Of a stretch of DNA of 64,000 nt, positions 43,601-54,828 are shown piece after piece (the stretch's first letter is position 1; every line of letters starts with the position of its first letter). The DNA lies in NCBI GenBank assembly GCA_964036665.1, contig OZ038531.1:992001-1056000 (forward strand). Direction: 5' to 3'. A model generated the notes under the pieces. The model was not told where the DNA came from. It did no database searches and saw only the letters and a program-made list of their open reading frames with translations. This DNA is from Gordius sp. MW1 (taxonomy: Eukaryota; Nematomorpha; Gordioida; Gordea; Gordiidae). The position numbers were made by a program, and so were the translations under genes.

Positions 43601-43738
43601 TTAAGGTAAAAAACACTTTTATCAACCTTCCATTAAGATTCTGCATGAGTTATCTAAAAAATTTGATTTATCCATATCATCTAGCATTAGCAAGACATCA
43701 AAATGGTCCAAGATAAAAAAATATTTATTTATTATCAT
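37671..43738 (-). CDS. BRAT1: BRAT1-like HEAT-repeat protein (Integrator/INTS11 partner)
   Basis: Twelve exons on the minus strand join in phase: 43738-43627, 43567-43407, 43369-43255, 43213-42787, 42731-42613, 42512-42214, 41731-41427, 40506-40189, 39199-39022, 38751-38505, 38097-37961 and 37883-37671, for 876 residues (human BRAT1 has 821). It is helical and HEAT-like; LNCLQDESYYVRQQATRTL resembles a HEAT unit of BRAT1, and the chain ends in NSLECY. From memory, human BRAT1 ends in DCY and this tail reaches the active site of the INTS11-INTS9 RNA endonuclease in the nucleus. Human mutations cause severe neurological disease. Introns of 37 and 41 nt flank exon 3, so the exon 2/3 boundary is the least certain join: exon 2 also stays open past its chosen donor. 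Exons 7 and 8 are GC-rich and the rest AT-rich. The family call rests on length, HEAT character and the tail. Confidence 0.68.
38237..38415. mobile_element. GGTCGACC palindromic MITE (family F)
   Basis: Ends GAAAACGGCTGGGTTTTG and inverse AAAACCCAGCCGTTTTTAC; GTTTGGCCGACC and GGTCGACCAAAC lie next inside. In intron 10 of the BRAT1-like gene. Confidence 0.72.
39612..40020. mobile_element. hAT-like MITE with CAGAG ends (family I)
   Basis: Ends CAGAGACCAGATTTG and AACAAATCTGACCTCTG, with several CGGGC-rich segments inside. Flanking octamers GTAGCTCC and TTAGTTCC agree at six of eight bases. In intron 8 of the BRAT1-like gene. The open frames over it come from GC-rich repeat and are not genes. 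Confidence 0.6.
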
Positions 43739-45529
43739 GTTTAAATTTAAATTTTGGATAAAGTCGTCGTCAAGATACATTCCTACCTAAGCATCTGATG
43801 AATAATTCGGTGCCAAATTATTTTCTTCGAAAGCCTATAAATCGCCTAATAAAAATTGATATTATACGCTAATTCTGAATAAAAAATTATTGTGATAAAT
43901 CCCTTTTAAAAAGAGCTTAACTTGCCACCAAAATTTAATCTAATTTTTTTTAGTGAATAAGTTAACTTTTTAAATCATAGACGTACTAGTCATAGAGGAT
44001 AAAAATTTTAGGAGGTAAGGTAGTTCAGCATCTCCTATAACTGTTTCCTTTCTAATTCAAATTCATATTCCTGAGCATTTAAAACAAACATTTTTGAAGG
44101 TAAATATTTATATAAAAAATCAGTTTTTTTGTCAATTATGATTATATTTGAATAATCAAGCTCTCCCAAATCAAGATCAAATAGCAGGGGTTCATTATAG
44201 GGTTAAAGTATCAAACATACATATAGCCTAAATGATTAGAGCTTAAAACATTAAGCTACTTTTAGGCTTAGGATTGTCATCTTGCTTTAAACTTTGCTTA
44301 TATGTTTCAAAAAAAATATTGACAATTTTTAAAATTTTATTTTATGGTTATATTTTGCAAGTATTCTAGAATATTTATATATTATACCTTATAATTTCAA
44401 GAATTAAAACAATAAATTAGCAACTAATCAAAGTATCCCCCTTGATGTCAACTTTATATGTGGCTCTATGATTTTAATTAGAGAACAGCTGTTCGGCAGT
44501 CTATGTTTCTATGTTTTAAATTGAGACTTTAAATATAATGGGTAATGATTAAATTTTTTTAATTTAACTACACGGTCGTTTTTTATCGGATATAATATGT
44601 CTGCATAACAAACGGGTTATTAAATTTAAAAAAAGACGAAAGAAAAAGTGGGGGACATAAGTAGCTTTGTGCACCCTGGGCGTTTATTATATATTAATTT
44701 AATATATTTGGATAATAATAGCTAGGAAGCTAACGGGCCGAGCTTGTTAAACATTGAAAGATATGCACTAGGTGTATGGGAAGTAGACGCCTAATTATTA
44801 ATACAAATGTGTAATTTATAGAAAAAAGGATTCCCCTAGCTAAGCATCTCAACCGCCGTTTTTCAGCCAGCGACGGCTTCAATTTTTTACAATTTATATG
44901 CCATTTTATTTCATTAAAACAATTTTTTATAAACGGGAGGGACAAAAGACGCGCATGATATGCGTCTTGTTAAAGCCTTGGAGTTGATCAGCCAAGAAAT
45001 GCTTTTCGGGACTTAACAAATTACCTATTCGACACATAGTTTGAAAATTGATAATATTCGACCAAAGTATGACAAGTAGGCGGTATAAAAATATTAGATA
45101 TTGGTTTAACACCACAACTCTCCTTTAAGTAAAGCACTCAAGATGAGGAGCTGTTAGTAAAGACTCAAGTTATCATTTTACCTGAGAATTGGAGTGCTCA
45201 ATCAGCACAAAAGTCCGAGCTAAAATAACTGAGTGCAAAGTTGTAAATGCACTAAAATCGAAACTTATTATTTATATGACTTAAAATTGGATTCGGGTAA
45301 ACTAATAGAACCTATAATATTTTAGCAAAAAAGTGGGATTTTTCTTTTATATATAAAAATCGACTTTTTAAATTTCATATAGAGCCAAGTTCTAAATTTA
45401 TTCAATTTTATTTAGCTATCTTGCCTAATTTGCATTTAAAACCGCAAGTTTTAAAATTTTGTAGACATACAATTTATAACTTATTGCGATAATAATAAAA
45501 TAAATATGAGATTATTAAAGTTGTTATTA
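43739..45529. other. Intergenic DNA upstream of the BRAT1-like gene
   Basis: AT-rich, about 1.8 kb. Two minus-strand open frames (44945-44730 and 45115-44927) have no recognisable domain. The BRAT1-like promoter should lie near 43.75-44 kb but no clear element is visible. Confidence 0.4.
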
Positions 45530-47316
45530 ATTGCTATGCAATTTATGGGCTCGTTTTTGGTTGTCCGTTGTCCGTCCGTTGTCCGTCCGTTGTCTTCCCT
45601 ATCTATTTGCATTGGGTATATTAGGTTATCGCTTTTTTAAATTAATGCATGAGAAAGAGGTGCCCCACCCCTCATCTCTATCTCCCTCGCTGTGTTATTT
45701 TTTAAATTAATGCATAAGAGGTGCCCCACCCCTCATCTCTATCTCCCTCGGTGTGTTATATATAAGATTTGTTAAATTATCTATTATATAATAAACATAG
45801 ATAAAAGTTGTTTACTTTTAATGCTATGCAATTTAACTAGTTATATAATAAACATAAATAAAAGTTTTTACTTTTTAATTGCTATGCAATTTAACTAGTT
45901 TTGGGGTTGGAATCCCGGAGTTTTTTTTGACTCTTATGATTGTTCTTGTTACTATCATTGATAATAAGAATTTTTAGCCGTCCGCTGGCTGCTGACCAAT
46001 GCAAAAAAATGACCATTGGCCAAAATGTGAATCGAAATTATTTTTTTCGTTTTTTTTTGACTATTATGATTGTTCCTGTTTCTACCATTGCTATTATGAC
46101 TTTTTGGCCGTCCGCTGGCTGCTGACCAATGTTATATAATAAACATAAATAAAAGTTGTTTACTTTTAATTGCTATGCAATTTAACAAGTTTTTGGGTTA
46201 GAATCCCGGAGTTTTTTTTGACTTTTATGATTGTTCTTGTTACTATCATTGATAATAAGACTTTTTGGCCGTCCGTTGGCTGCTGACCAATGAAAAAAAT
46301 GACCATTGGCCAAAATGTGAATCCGAGTTTATTTTTTCGTTTTTTTTGACTATTATGATTGTTCCTGTTACTACCATTGTTATTATGACTTTTTGGCCGT
46401 CCGCTGGCTCCTGACCGATGGAAAAAATGACCATTGGCCAAAATGTGAATCGAAATTATTTTTTTCGTTTTTTTGACTATTATGATTGTTCCTGTTCCTA
46501 CCATTGCTATTATGACTTTTTGGCCGTCCGCTGGCTGCTGACCAATGGAATAAAATGACCATTGGCCAAAATGTGATTCGAAAACTTTTTTTTCGTTTTT
46601 TTTTGACTATTATGAATATATATCCATTTTTATTGTGTCCTGGCTGCTGACCAATGGAAAAAAATGACCATTGGCCAAAATGTGATTCGAAATTTTTTGT
46701 TTTTGTTTTTTTTACTCTTGTGAATTTATATCCACTTTTACCGTGTGCTGGCTGCTGACCAATGGAAAAAAATGACCATTGGCCAAAGTGAGGATCAAAA
46801 TATTTTTTTCCGTTTTTTTGGCTATCATTGACTTATAGAGTATCTGTTGGTACTGACCAATAGAGAAAAAGTGACCATTGGCCAAATTTTTGATTTTTTT
46901 AATTAAAAATTGTTCAAATTCAACAAAAAATTTCTCCCAACAATTCTGCAAATTCTTAACATTGTGTTGTTTTATAATATAATGTTTGTTAGACCCATAA
47001 TCACTGAAGGCCATAAAAACTAATGTAATACGCAACTAGATGCAAACTTAAATCTAACCCTAACCCTTGCCTATATTACATTTTGCCTTTATTACATTTT
47101 GCCTATAATGGAAAATTTGTATAAATAATTAATTAATCATTAGGCATTTAATACCCCCCTATAGGCATTCTCGCCCCTTCCCACCTTTCTCGCCCATAAA
47201 TTGCATAGCAAATATGATACATTTATACGAAGTACAGATGAGTCGTCCCCCCTTCCCTTCCCCTCTTCCCTTCCCTTCTCCCTCTTCCCACGAGGGCCGA
47301 AGGCCCAAGTTTTTTT
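45530..47316 (+). mobile_element. Family D element, copy 2
   Basis: Begins ATTGCTATGCAATTTATGGG, then GTTGTCCGTTGTCCGTCCG runs, and near its right end has the inverse GCCCATAAATTGCATAGC (47199-47216). Inside are a roughly 63-bp duplication (45629-45765), three repeats of a segment with GCTATGCAATTTAAC and a B-box-like GGAATCCCGGAG, and a minisatellite at 45940-46890. It ends in C-rich DNA and the hairpin GGGCC-GAA-GGCCC (47294-47306) followed by T-rich sequence. Layout matches copy 1 at 7815-9440. Non-coding; class unresolved. Confidence 0.6.
45940..46890 (+). repeat. Minisatellite of family D (copy 2)
   Basis: Seven units, mostly 93-130 bases long, each with CCGTCCGCTGGCTGCTGACC or a variant, then an A-run and ATGACCATTGGCCAAAATG. 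CCAATGG and CCATTGG in each unit are inverted and can pair. Better conserved than the array in copy 1. Open frames here (46166-46504, 46712-47035) are repeat-derived. Confidence 0.85.
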
Positions 47317-47371
47317 ATTTATTTATTAATTCCCCATAGTACACAAAGAAATTAAAGATTAAAAATATAAA

Positions 47372-48147
47372 AAGTTATCGATACAGTACGCGTTGTGTAC
47401 GCGTATACAAAATTTAGTGATGCGTGTTGATAAATAATAATATATTAGGAAAGATATAACAAACACGTACAAGCGCGTGGAGTTGGGAGGAGGAAAAGTA
47501 ACACACGGGTAAATGGGAAGAAAGGAGGTATACCACAGTATATAACAATATCGATGCGATTAACGATTTGAGAGGGAATAGGGGGATATATTGGGCCGGC
47601 AGGGCAGGGGAAATCTTTTCCATTCAAGGAAAACTTAATTTACTAAACCTTACATTTAAGGTTTATTTATTTAATTATTCCCCAATGGAGACAGAGAATT
47701 AAAGAATGAATAAATAAAAAGAATGGGGGTCAAAGGAGCACATCAGAGCTCATCAGGAAAGGAGCACACTTTGTTATTATAACCCTAACCTTAACCCTTA
47801 CCCTGGCCCTAATACTTACCCTAACCCATATATTTACTTGTTATGATATCACTAGGACATGTTAATATAAAATATTTTGTGTTAAGACAATTTGTTAAAT
47901 TCATCCTGAGCAGTGTGCTCCTTTTCTGATAAGTTCTGATGAGCTCCTTTGACCGGTTCCCAATAAATAGTTATCGATACAGTACGCGTTGTGTACGCGT
48001 ATACAAAATTCAGTGATGCGTGTTGATAAATAATAATATATGGGGAAAGAAACAGACGTACAAGCGCGGGGGTGGGAAGAGGAAAAGTAACACACACGTA
48101 AGAAAAATTAAATGGAAAGGAAAGGAGGTATACCACAGTATACTACA
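47372..48147. repeat. Direct repeat pair enclosing an inverted repeat
   Basis: A segment of about 175 bases starting AGTTATCGATACAGTACGCG is present at 47372-47546 and again at 47969-48147 in the same direction. Between them GTCAAAGGAGCACATCAG (47729-47772) and its inverse (47911-47953) form a long imperfect palindrome. The pair could be LTRs of a small element or a segmental duplication; no primer binding site or coding was found. Confidence 0.6.
47781..47827. repeat. Degenerate CCCTAA-type telomere-like repeat
   Basis: AACCCTAACCTTAACCC followed by TTACCCTGGCCCTAATAC and CTAACCC. It lies in the loop of the palindrome at 47729-47953. A shorter run (CTAACCCTAACCC) is at about 47055. Confidence 0.6.
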
Positions 48148-48225
48148 TATACCTATACACTGTTGGCTGCCTGGGCTTAATTGAGAATTATTTTTAACAA
48201 TTAATTCAGTAAATATCAAGATTAG

Positions 48226-48284
48226 TGTAAAGGCTGGGTATTGTTTGGTCGACCTTTGGTTTTACTCATATGTTGCATATGGTA
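48226..48284. mobile_element. Half of a GGTCGACC MITE (family F)
   Basis: AAGGCTGGGTATTGTTTGG then TCGACCTTTGGTTTTA matches the left end of family F; no right end follows. Confidence 0.55.
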
Positions 48285-48504
48285 TTTTCCTCCATTTTAA
48301 AGAGTGCAACTGGTGTATTTTAACCATGTAATTTAGCCCTTTAAACAGTGTTGTGGTTGGGAGATATGGAGTTGGGGGCTCCTCCCAATGCGGGGGGAAG
48401 TATATTGTCGGTTGATGACCCATTATCAGACCCAGTTGAGGTCGAGTTGCCTGGGTGGGCAAATATTTTTGCCCGGTGCGCATGATGTGATTTATATATG
48501 CACG

Positions 48505-48565
48505 CATGGGCGTACCCAGGTTTTGAATTAGGGGGGGGGGGGCAGATTAATTTTTTTGCTTGACT
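48505..48565. mobile_element. Left part of a hAT-like MITE interrupted by the LTR element
   Basis: CATGGGCGTACCCAGG, TTTTGAATTAGGGGG and TTTTTTTGCTTGACT match the left end of the MITE at 60649. Its continuation (GACTATTCAAAAATTTTCC) resumes at 53212 after the retrotransposon; the right terminus was not found. Confidence 0.7.
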
Positions 48566-48900
48566 TGAAGTGGTTTATTTCATTATTAAGCGAAAAAACG
48601 AATAATAAATGTTAGTTTTAAAAGTTGTGCTTATCTAGCTGCGCGAGCCCATTATAATTTGAATAATCCGGCGATGATTGAATACAAGCGAGGTTAAAAT
48701 AAAAAATAACGTGATGGTTAAGTACAAGCGAGGGGCTATTAAAATAAAAATCACCTGATGGTTAAGTACAAGCGAGGGGCTATTAAAATAAAAACCACGT
48801 GATGGTTAAGTACAAGCGAGGGGCTATTAAAATAAAAATCACGTGATAGAATTCGCCTAGACGGGGTCAAGGGAAAGTAGAGTGCGAAAGAGCCTCTACA
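48566..48900 (-). repeat. LTR (3' copy) of the CsRn1-type element
   Basis: Contains about four tandem units of some 44 bases built on GGTTAAGTACAAGCGAGGGG and CTATTAAAATAAAAATCACG, the junctions making near-palindromes such as ATCACGTGAT. The other LTR has the same array. The left end is TGAAGTGG. Confidence 0.9.
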
Positions 48901-51900
48901 ACTATCCTCGGGGCTCCACTCGGAGAGTTGTGGCTAGTGTAGTAGTTTATAGCGCCAATGCACGTGCCTTCCTCTCGATGTGATGTATTGGTTTTCTTTT
49001 GATTTTGTTAGGTCTGGGTCGGAGTTAGCTGGTCCGGCGATGTCGTCGGAGGGACAAACTTTGGGTGGATTTACATTTTCAGTAGCCGTAAGCGGCTCAG
49101 TTGAAGTATCTAAATATGCAGGTTTCAATCGCTCGATCGAAACTGAGTCAGCTTTTCCGTTTTTTTCAATAATAAAATATTTAGCATGTTTGGACTTTAC
49201 TCTGAACGGGCCGTCATATGGTGGCACCAAACTTTTTCGAACGAAATCATTACGGATAAAAACGTATTTACAGTCCTTAAGAAGTGAAGTTGTACTCGCA
49301 TTTGTCAATTGTGTCCTGACTTTTTTAAAAGGTAAATGGTAAAAATGTTGTTTTAGGCATTTAATGAATTCGGAGGCGTTATGAGGTGTTCTTGAGTTCG
49401 TAAAAAATTCGCCGGGAAGTCTAAGTGTAGTGCCATAAACTAATTCGGCTGGAGTGCAACCTAAGTCTTCCTTGATTGTGGTTCGAATGCCAAGCAAAAT
49501 TAATGGTAAGAGCTCATCCCATTTGTTTGTGTCACCTTGTGCCATCAAGGAACTTTTCAACTGTCGATGAAATCTCTCAATCATGCCGTTGGCTTGTGGA
49601 TGATAGGCAGTGGTTGTGATGTGATTTACACCAAGGAGTTGCGTGAGATTCCGAAATAATTGGGACTCAAACTGGGGACCTCTATCTGTTGTGAGGCTTG
49701 ATGGTACTCCGAGGTCAGCTATCCAATACTTGATCAGAGCTTTTGCAACCGTTTGGGCTGAGGTGTCACGGATCGGCATGGCCACAGGCCATCGTGTGAA
49801 ACGGTCAATAATGGTAAGTAAGTGGGTATATCCATTCGACGGTGGTAGTGGACCAACGAGATCGACGTGGATGTGGCTAAATCGAGCGTCAGGTTCAGCA
49901 AATGTGCCTAAAGGGGCTTTTATGTGACGATGAATCTTCGATTTTTGGCAAGCAACGCATGATTTGGCCCATTTCCTTACATCCTTATTGATGGAGGGCC
50001 AAACATATCGACGTGAAATCAGCTTAAGTGTTGCACGCGTGCCAGGGTGTGATAAGTTGTGGAAGTTATCAAAAATTACGCGTCTGAGTAAAGTTGGAAC
50101 AAGTGGTCGAGGTGAGGTTGTGGACATGTCGCATTGCACGGTCAAATCAGAGCCAGGTATAGGAAGTTGCGTTAATTTTAGGGACTTTAGGTCCTGAAAT
50201 GCCGACTTTTCTTCCATCTGAGCCAAAGCTAACCTTTCTACTAGGGGCCTGTCTTTAAAATCAACGGAATCAATTTCAGACCTTGAGAGGGTGTCAGCGA
50301 CTACATTTGATTTGCCAGCTATATATTGGAGATCGGTAGTATATTGCGAAATATAGTCTAACTGTCTAATCTCCCGCGGGGAGTATTTGTCGATAGGTGT
50401 ACTGAAAGCATAAGTTAGTGGCTTGTGGTCTGTATAAATAGTGAATTCATGACCTTCTAAAAAATGGCGGTAATGGCGGATTGTTAAATATATTGCTAAT
50501 AATTCGCGACCGAATGCACTGTATCGTTGTTGAGTTTTTGTTAGCTTTTGGGAAAAAAAGGCCAAAGGCAGCGTATTACCGTTAGATGTTTGATGTAACA
50601 CGGCTCCTACAGCTGAGTTGGAGGCGTCGGTGGTGATTGAGAGTTGAGCGTCTTTTTGAAGATGGGAGAGAGGCACGACATTGCTTAAAGCGAGTTTGGC
50701 GTTGTTAAAAGCAGTCGAAGCTTCCGGGGTGCAGGAAATTGTCTTCTTTGAACCGTCGAGCAAATCGGTGAGAGGTTTGAGTAAATCGGCACACATCGGA
50801 ATAAACCGTCTATAAAAATTAATCATCCCTAAGAAGCGTCTCAACTGAGTCATCGAAGTAGGCTGTGGGAAATTGAGGATTGCTTCCACCTTGTCCTGAA
50901 GGGGTGACAAACCTTGAGGGGTGATTTTGTGTCCCAAAAAATTAATTTCGTTTTGACACCATACGCATTTATCCTGACTGATTTTAATACCGAAAGACTT
51001 GAGTCTTTCAAAAACCAGTCTAATATGATTGTGATGTTCATCAATGGAAGAACTCGCGATGAGTACGTCGTCAAGGTAAACAAAAACAAAATCAAGTTCT
51101 CTAAAAACTTGGTCCATAAAGCGTTGAAACGTCTGGGCAGCGTTGCGAAGGCCAAATGGCATGCGAAGAAATTCAAAAAGACCGAACGGGGTTGTGATGG
51201 CGGTTTTAGAAATATCCTCGGGGGCCATTGGAATTTGGTGGTATGCCCTGACTAAGTCGATCTTTGAGAATACCGTTTTATTGCAAAGGGTCAGCGCAAA
51301 ATCATGGAGGTGGGGAAGGGGATAACAGTCGGGAATTGTACGACTGTTGAGCATGCGATAGTCGCCACAAGGTCTCCAATCTCCCGCGGCCTTCTTGGGT
51401 ACCATGTGCAGGGGTGAGGACCAGTCACTGTTAGAGGGACGGATTATACCAAGTTCGAGCATGTGAGTAAATTCGTCTCGGGCAATCTTAAGCTTGTCCG
51501 GGAAGAGTCTCCTTGGTTTTGAGCGAACCGGGGGGCCGTTGGTGTGGATATGGTGTTGAGTGCTATGAGTTACTTGAGTCTTATAATCAGAAGGGGACAC
51601 TATGGAGGCATACTTCTGAAGTAGTGATTTGATGGGGGAGGTGCCAATTATCCCAACTTGTATGTTGATTGACGTAGCGAATGTAGCCTTGCCTGCAGAT
51701 GTTAATGTCGTTTGAGTGTCGAAAAGCTGCTTCTTTTTTATATCAACTACTAGATGGTAGTGATTAAGAAAATCGGCTCCGATGATTGGCTGTTTAACGT
51801 CTGCTATTGTAAAAATCCATCTAAATTCTTTGCGTAGGCCGAGGTCCAAAGTGAAAAGCTTTTGGCCATATGTTTTGATAGGGGTAGAATTGGCGGCCTG

Positions 51901-52877
51901 AAGTTGCACATATGAAGGGGTCAAGGAATGGTCTCGAGAAGGCGGAATAACGGAAATTTCTGCGCCTGTGTCAATGAGAAATCGCTGACCCGTGGATTTG
52001 TCGAATATGTAAAATAGGCGACTAAGTTTTAGACCAAGTCCAGGCGTCGCCATCCCTGGGTGGTCTACTAGTTTGTCGAGGAGGGGTTAAATGCGCAAGG
52101 TTGCACGCATTTGAGCGCCTTGTCTTTAAAGCGGTAATGGTACCAACAAAGTATATTTGGTTGAATATGCGCGCTAGGGTGGCGAACGGTAGAGGGATTG
52201 CGGCGTCTCGAGTTGGAACGATCACGTGGCCTATTGATTGAGATTTTTAAATTTTGTACCTCCTGTGTGAGTTTTGCAATCATCTCCCTAAGCCGAGTCG
52301 ATTCATCTTCCGTGATTACATTTACAATTGGACATGTGGAGTTGTGGTAGGTCTCTACAATTTTGTCCGCAGTTTCGGCCAATTTGGAGAGGGACTGCTC
52401 GTCAGAAACAATTGCCAAAATGCCGGTCATGTTTTTTGGAAGTTTTTCTAACCAAAGTTCTTTAAGAACTCGTTCATCCATGGAATTCGTTCCCAGAAGA
52501 TTTTTCATGAAACGCAGAAGCTGGGATGGGGTGCGATCTCCTAATTCGACAGTTGTGAGAAGAGCACGAAGTCTAGCAGAATCGGATTGGCTAGTGCGGT
52601 CTATGATGGCTGCTTTCATGGTTGTATAGGGTAAAATGTCGGGCATATTTTGTAGGATATCATGAATTTCGATGGTTATTTCCAGTGGCAAGGCTTCTAT
52701 TAAGTACCCAACTTTGGTAGCTTCGCTTTTTATCTTTCTTACCAAGAAAAGAGCCTCTATTTGGATGAACCATGAGCGGGGGTTTATATTGTTAAACTGT
52801 GGCAGTTTAAAATATGTGGCATTTTCGCTTTTAACCTCCATATCAGATGGTTGCGTGGACATTTTTGGGTCACCAAA

Positions 52878-53211
52878 TGAAGTGGTTTATTTCATTATTA
52901 AGCGAAAAAACGAATAATAAATGTTAGTTTTAAAAGTTGTGCTTATCTAGCTGCGCGAGCCCATTATAATTTGAATAATCCGGCGATGATTGAATACAAG
53001 CGAGGTTAAAATAAAATTAACGTGATGGTTAAGTACAAGCGAGGGGCTATTAAAATAAAAATCACCTGATGGTTAAGTACAAGCGAGGGGCTATTAAAAT
53101 AAAAACCACGTGATGGTTAAGTACAAGCGAGGGGCTATTAAAATAAAAATCACGTGATAGAATTCGCCTAGACGGGGTCAAGGGAAAGTAGAGTGCGAAA
53201 GAGCCTCTACA
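52878..53211 (-). repeat. LTR (5' copy) of the CsRn1-type element
   Basis: Nearly identical to the copy at 48566-48900 and in the same orientation, with the same internal 44-bp units. It adjoins the tRNA-Trp-type primer site. Confidence 0.9.
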
Positions 53212-53585
53212 GACTATTCAAAAATTTTCCTGCGACAAAAAAAAAAGAGTGCACGAGTAAAAATAAGTACAAATAGATGAGTAAAAATAAGTAAGCGGGG
53301 GGATCACCACAATAAGTAATTATTCTATAAACATATAAAATTGTGTAAAAAATACACACATACCAAATTCAATTTTTTAACCATCGCGAAAAGTACAAAA
53401 TGATTTGTATCTTATTTTCGTTCGCTTTTTGCCGCGGGGGCGAAAATAATCGTCTGCGGTTTTAATACAATTGCTATTTTCGTGATATATATGATAAATT
53501 TCACGATAAATTTTAAGATATTAAGAAAATGAATGAAGAGTTTAATAAATTAGCTTAAAAATTCACTTCACTTTTTTCGCTCGTC
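53212..53585. other. Continuation of the interrupted MITE, then AT-rich DNA
   Basis: The first 30 or so bases (GACTATTCAAAAATTTTCC, TGCGAC) match the inside of the MITE at 60649. After that the match is lost and no gene is seen. Confidence 0.5.
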
Positions 53586-53670
53586 ATTAAGAACTAACAA
53601 GTTGACAGGACGACGGACGGATTGACAATAAAAGCGAGCCCATAAATTGCATAACAATTTAAATAAAAAT
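53586..53670 (-). repeat. Family D/E end, reverse orientation
   Basis: GACAGGACGACGGACGG with AAAGCGAGCCCATAAATTGC is the inverse of the family D left end; the rest of the element is not present. Confidence 0.55.
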
Positions 53671-53868
53671 AAACACCTTTTACTAAAATATATTTATGGC
53701 ATATAATTTCATATAATTCGAAATCTATATTTTATTTATATTAATAAATCAATTAGGAAATATTTTTAAATAAATTTGAAAAAAAATAAATATTTTTTTG
53801 TTGGTAAATCTAAAGCTGGAGTAGAAGGAACAGTTGGAAATATCCATACCAATGGTTCAACTTGCGAG

Positions 53869-54453
53869 TAGAGATGCACCGATACCACTATTTTGTGCCG
53901 ATACCGATACCAGCCGATACTTAAGATTTTTTTGCCGATACCGATACCATGCCGATACTTATAATAAAAAAATTTTATACTAAATGTCTAGTTTTTAAAT
54001 GTTTCCTTAAATTTGAAGTGTTAAAGGAATGTTTGTCTTTGCCCCCACGACTTATTTTAGCTTTGCATAATTCACAGATTACAATTTTTTCATGTGCTGA
54101 CACAACAAAATAACTCCATAGTGTATCTAAAGAATCCATCTAAGGCTTAATATATAATAATTTTTAAAATAAAATAATATTTACTTAAAAGCGCAGTCGG
54201 AACAGATGGTCAATGAGTTTATTATACTCCACATAGAAATATTTATAGCCAATCAAATGAAACAATTTTCAAAAAATTTGAAAAGTCCTCTATTTTTTAA
54301 TCGTAGGAGATACTATAAGTATTATTTTTTGAGTTTCATATTAAAAAAGGTATCGGCTTGGTAATTGCCGATACTAGCAAAGTATCGGGCCGATTCTTTT
54401 GGCAAGGTATCGGCGCCGATACCATGCCGATACTTGGTATCGGTGCATCTCTA
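53869..54453. mobile_element. hAT-type non-autonomous element with perfect target duplication
   Basis: Ends TAGAGATGCACCGATACC and the inverse GGTATCGGTGCATCTCTA; repeated CCGATACCGATACC motifs lie inside both ends. CTTGCGAG is exactly duplicated at 53861-53868 and 54454-54461, the 8-bp size of hAT elements. No transposase coding was found in its 585 bases. Confidence 0.85.
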
Positions 54454-54828
54454 CTTGCGAGTAAATTAAAATAAACTTTCTTCAAAAATCCTAAATTTTA
54501 GACAATTTAGCTGGAATGAGAGGAATTGAAATAGCTGAGGAAACTGAGATATCATCAGCGTAATGCATTTCATTTTTAAGTTGACATTAAAGCTAAAAAA
54601 GCAATTTCAAGTAATTTCTTAGAAATTTCTTAAATGTCTTATTGCTGAAATTTCTATTATTGCCGAATAAAATCAATATTTTTGTTTGCAAATATAAACA
54701 AAATTATTAAGATAAATGTTTTTTTCAACCCAAACTTAACATATTTTAACTCTCCAACTATATAATTCTACAGCAATATGTTAAGCCCAAAATTACAAAA
54801 ATAATTCAATGATATCAGACCGAACTAA

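Larger units (their letters stand above)
48566..53211 (-). mobile_element. Ty3/Gypsy (CsRn1-type) retrotransposon, looks whole
   Basis: LTRs at 48566-48900 and 52878-53211 start TGAAGTGG and end CTCTACA; they differ at only a couple of positions over about 335 bases, so insertion was very recent. GACT is duplicated outside (48562-48565 and 53212-53215). Next to the 5' LTR the minus strand reads TTTGGTGACCC, a tRNA-Trp-type primer site. Two long minus-strand frames follow: a Gag of 264 residues (52862-52068) with a CHCC zinc motif of CsRn1 type (CWYHYRFKDKALKCVQPC), and a Pol of 1039 residues (52053-48934) with protease, reverse transcriptase, RNase H and integrase in that order. No envelope gene was seen. 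I saw no break in either frame. Confidence 0.93.

Noticed and set aside
45940-46890. Regularly spaced repeats that superficially resemble a CRISPR array
   Set aside because: Units are 93-130 bases and degenerate, there are no unique spacers of even size, no cas genes, and the setting is a eukaryotic repeat element.
47781-47827. A true chromosome end
   Set aside because: The CCCTAA-type run is short, degenerate, internal and lies inside a palindrome, with genes and elements on both sides.
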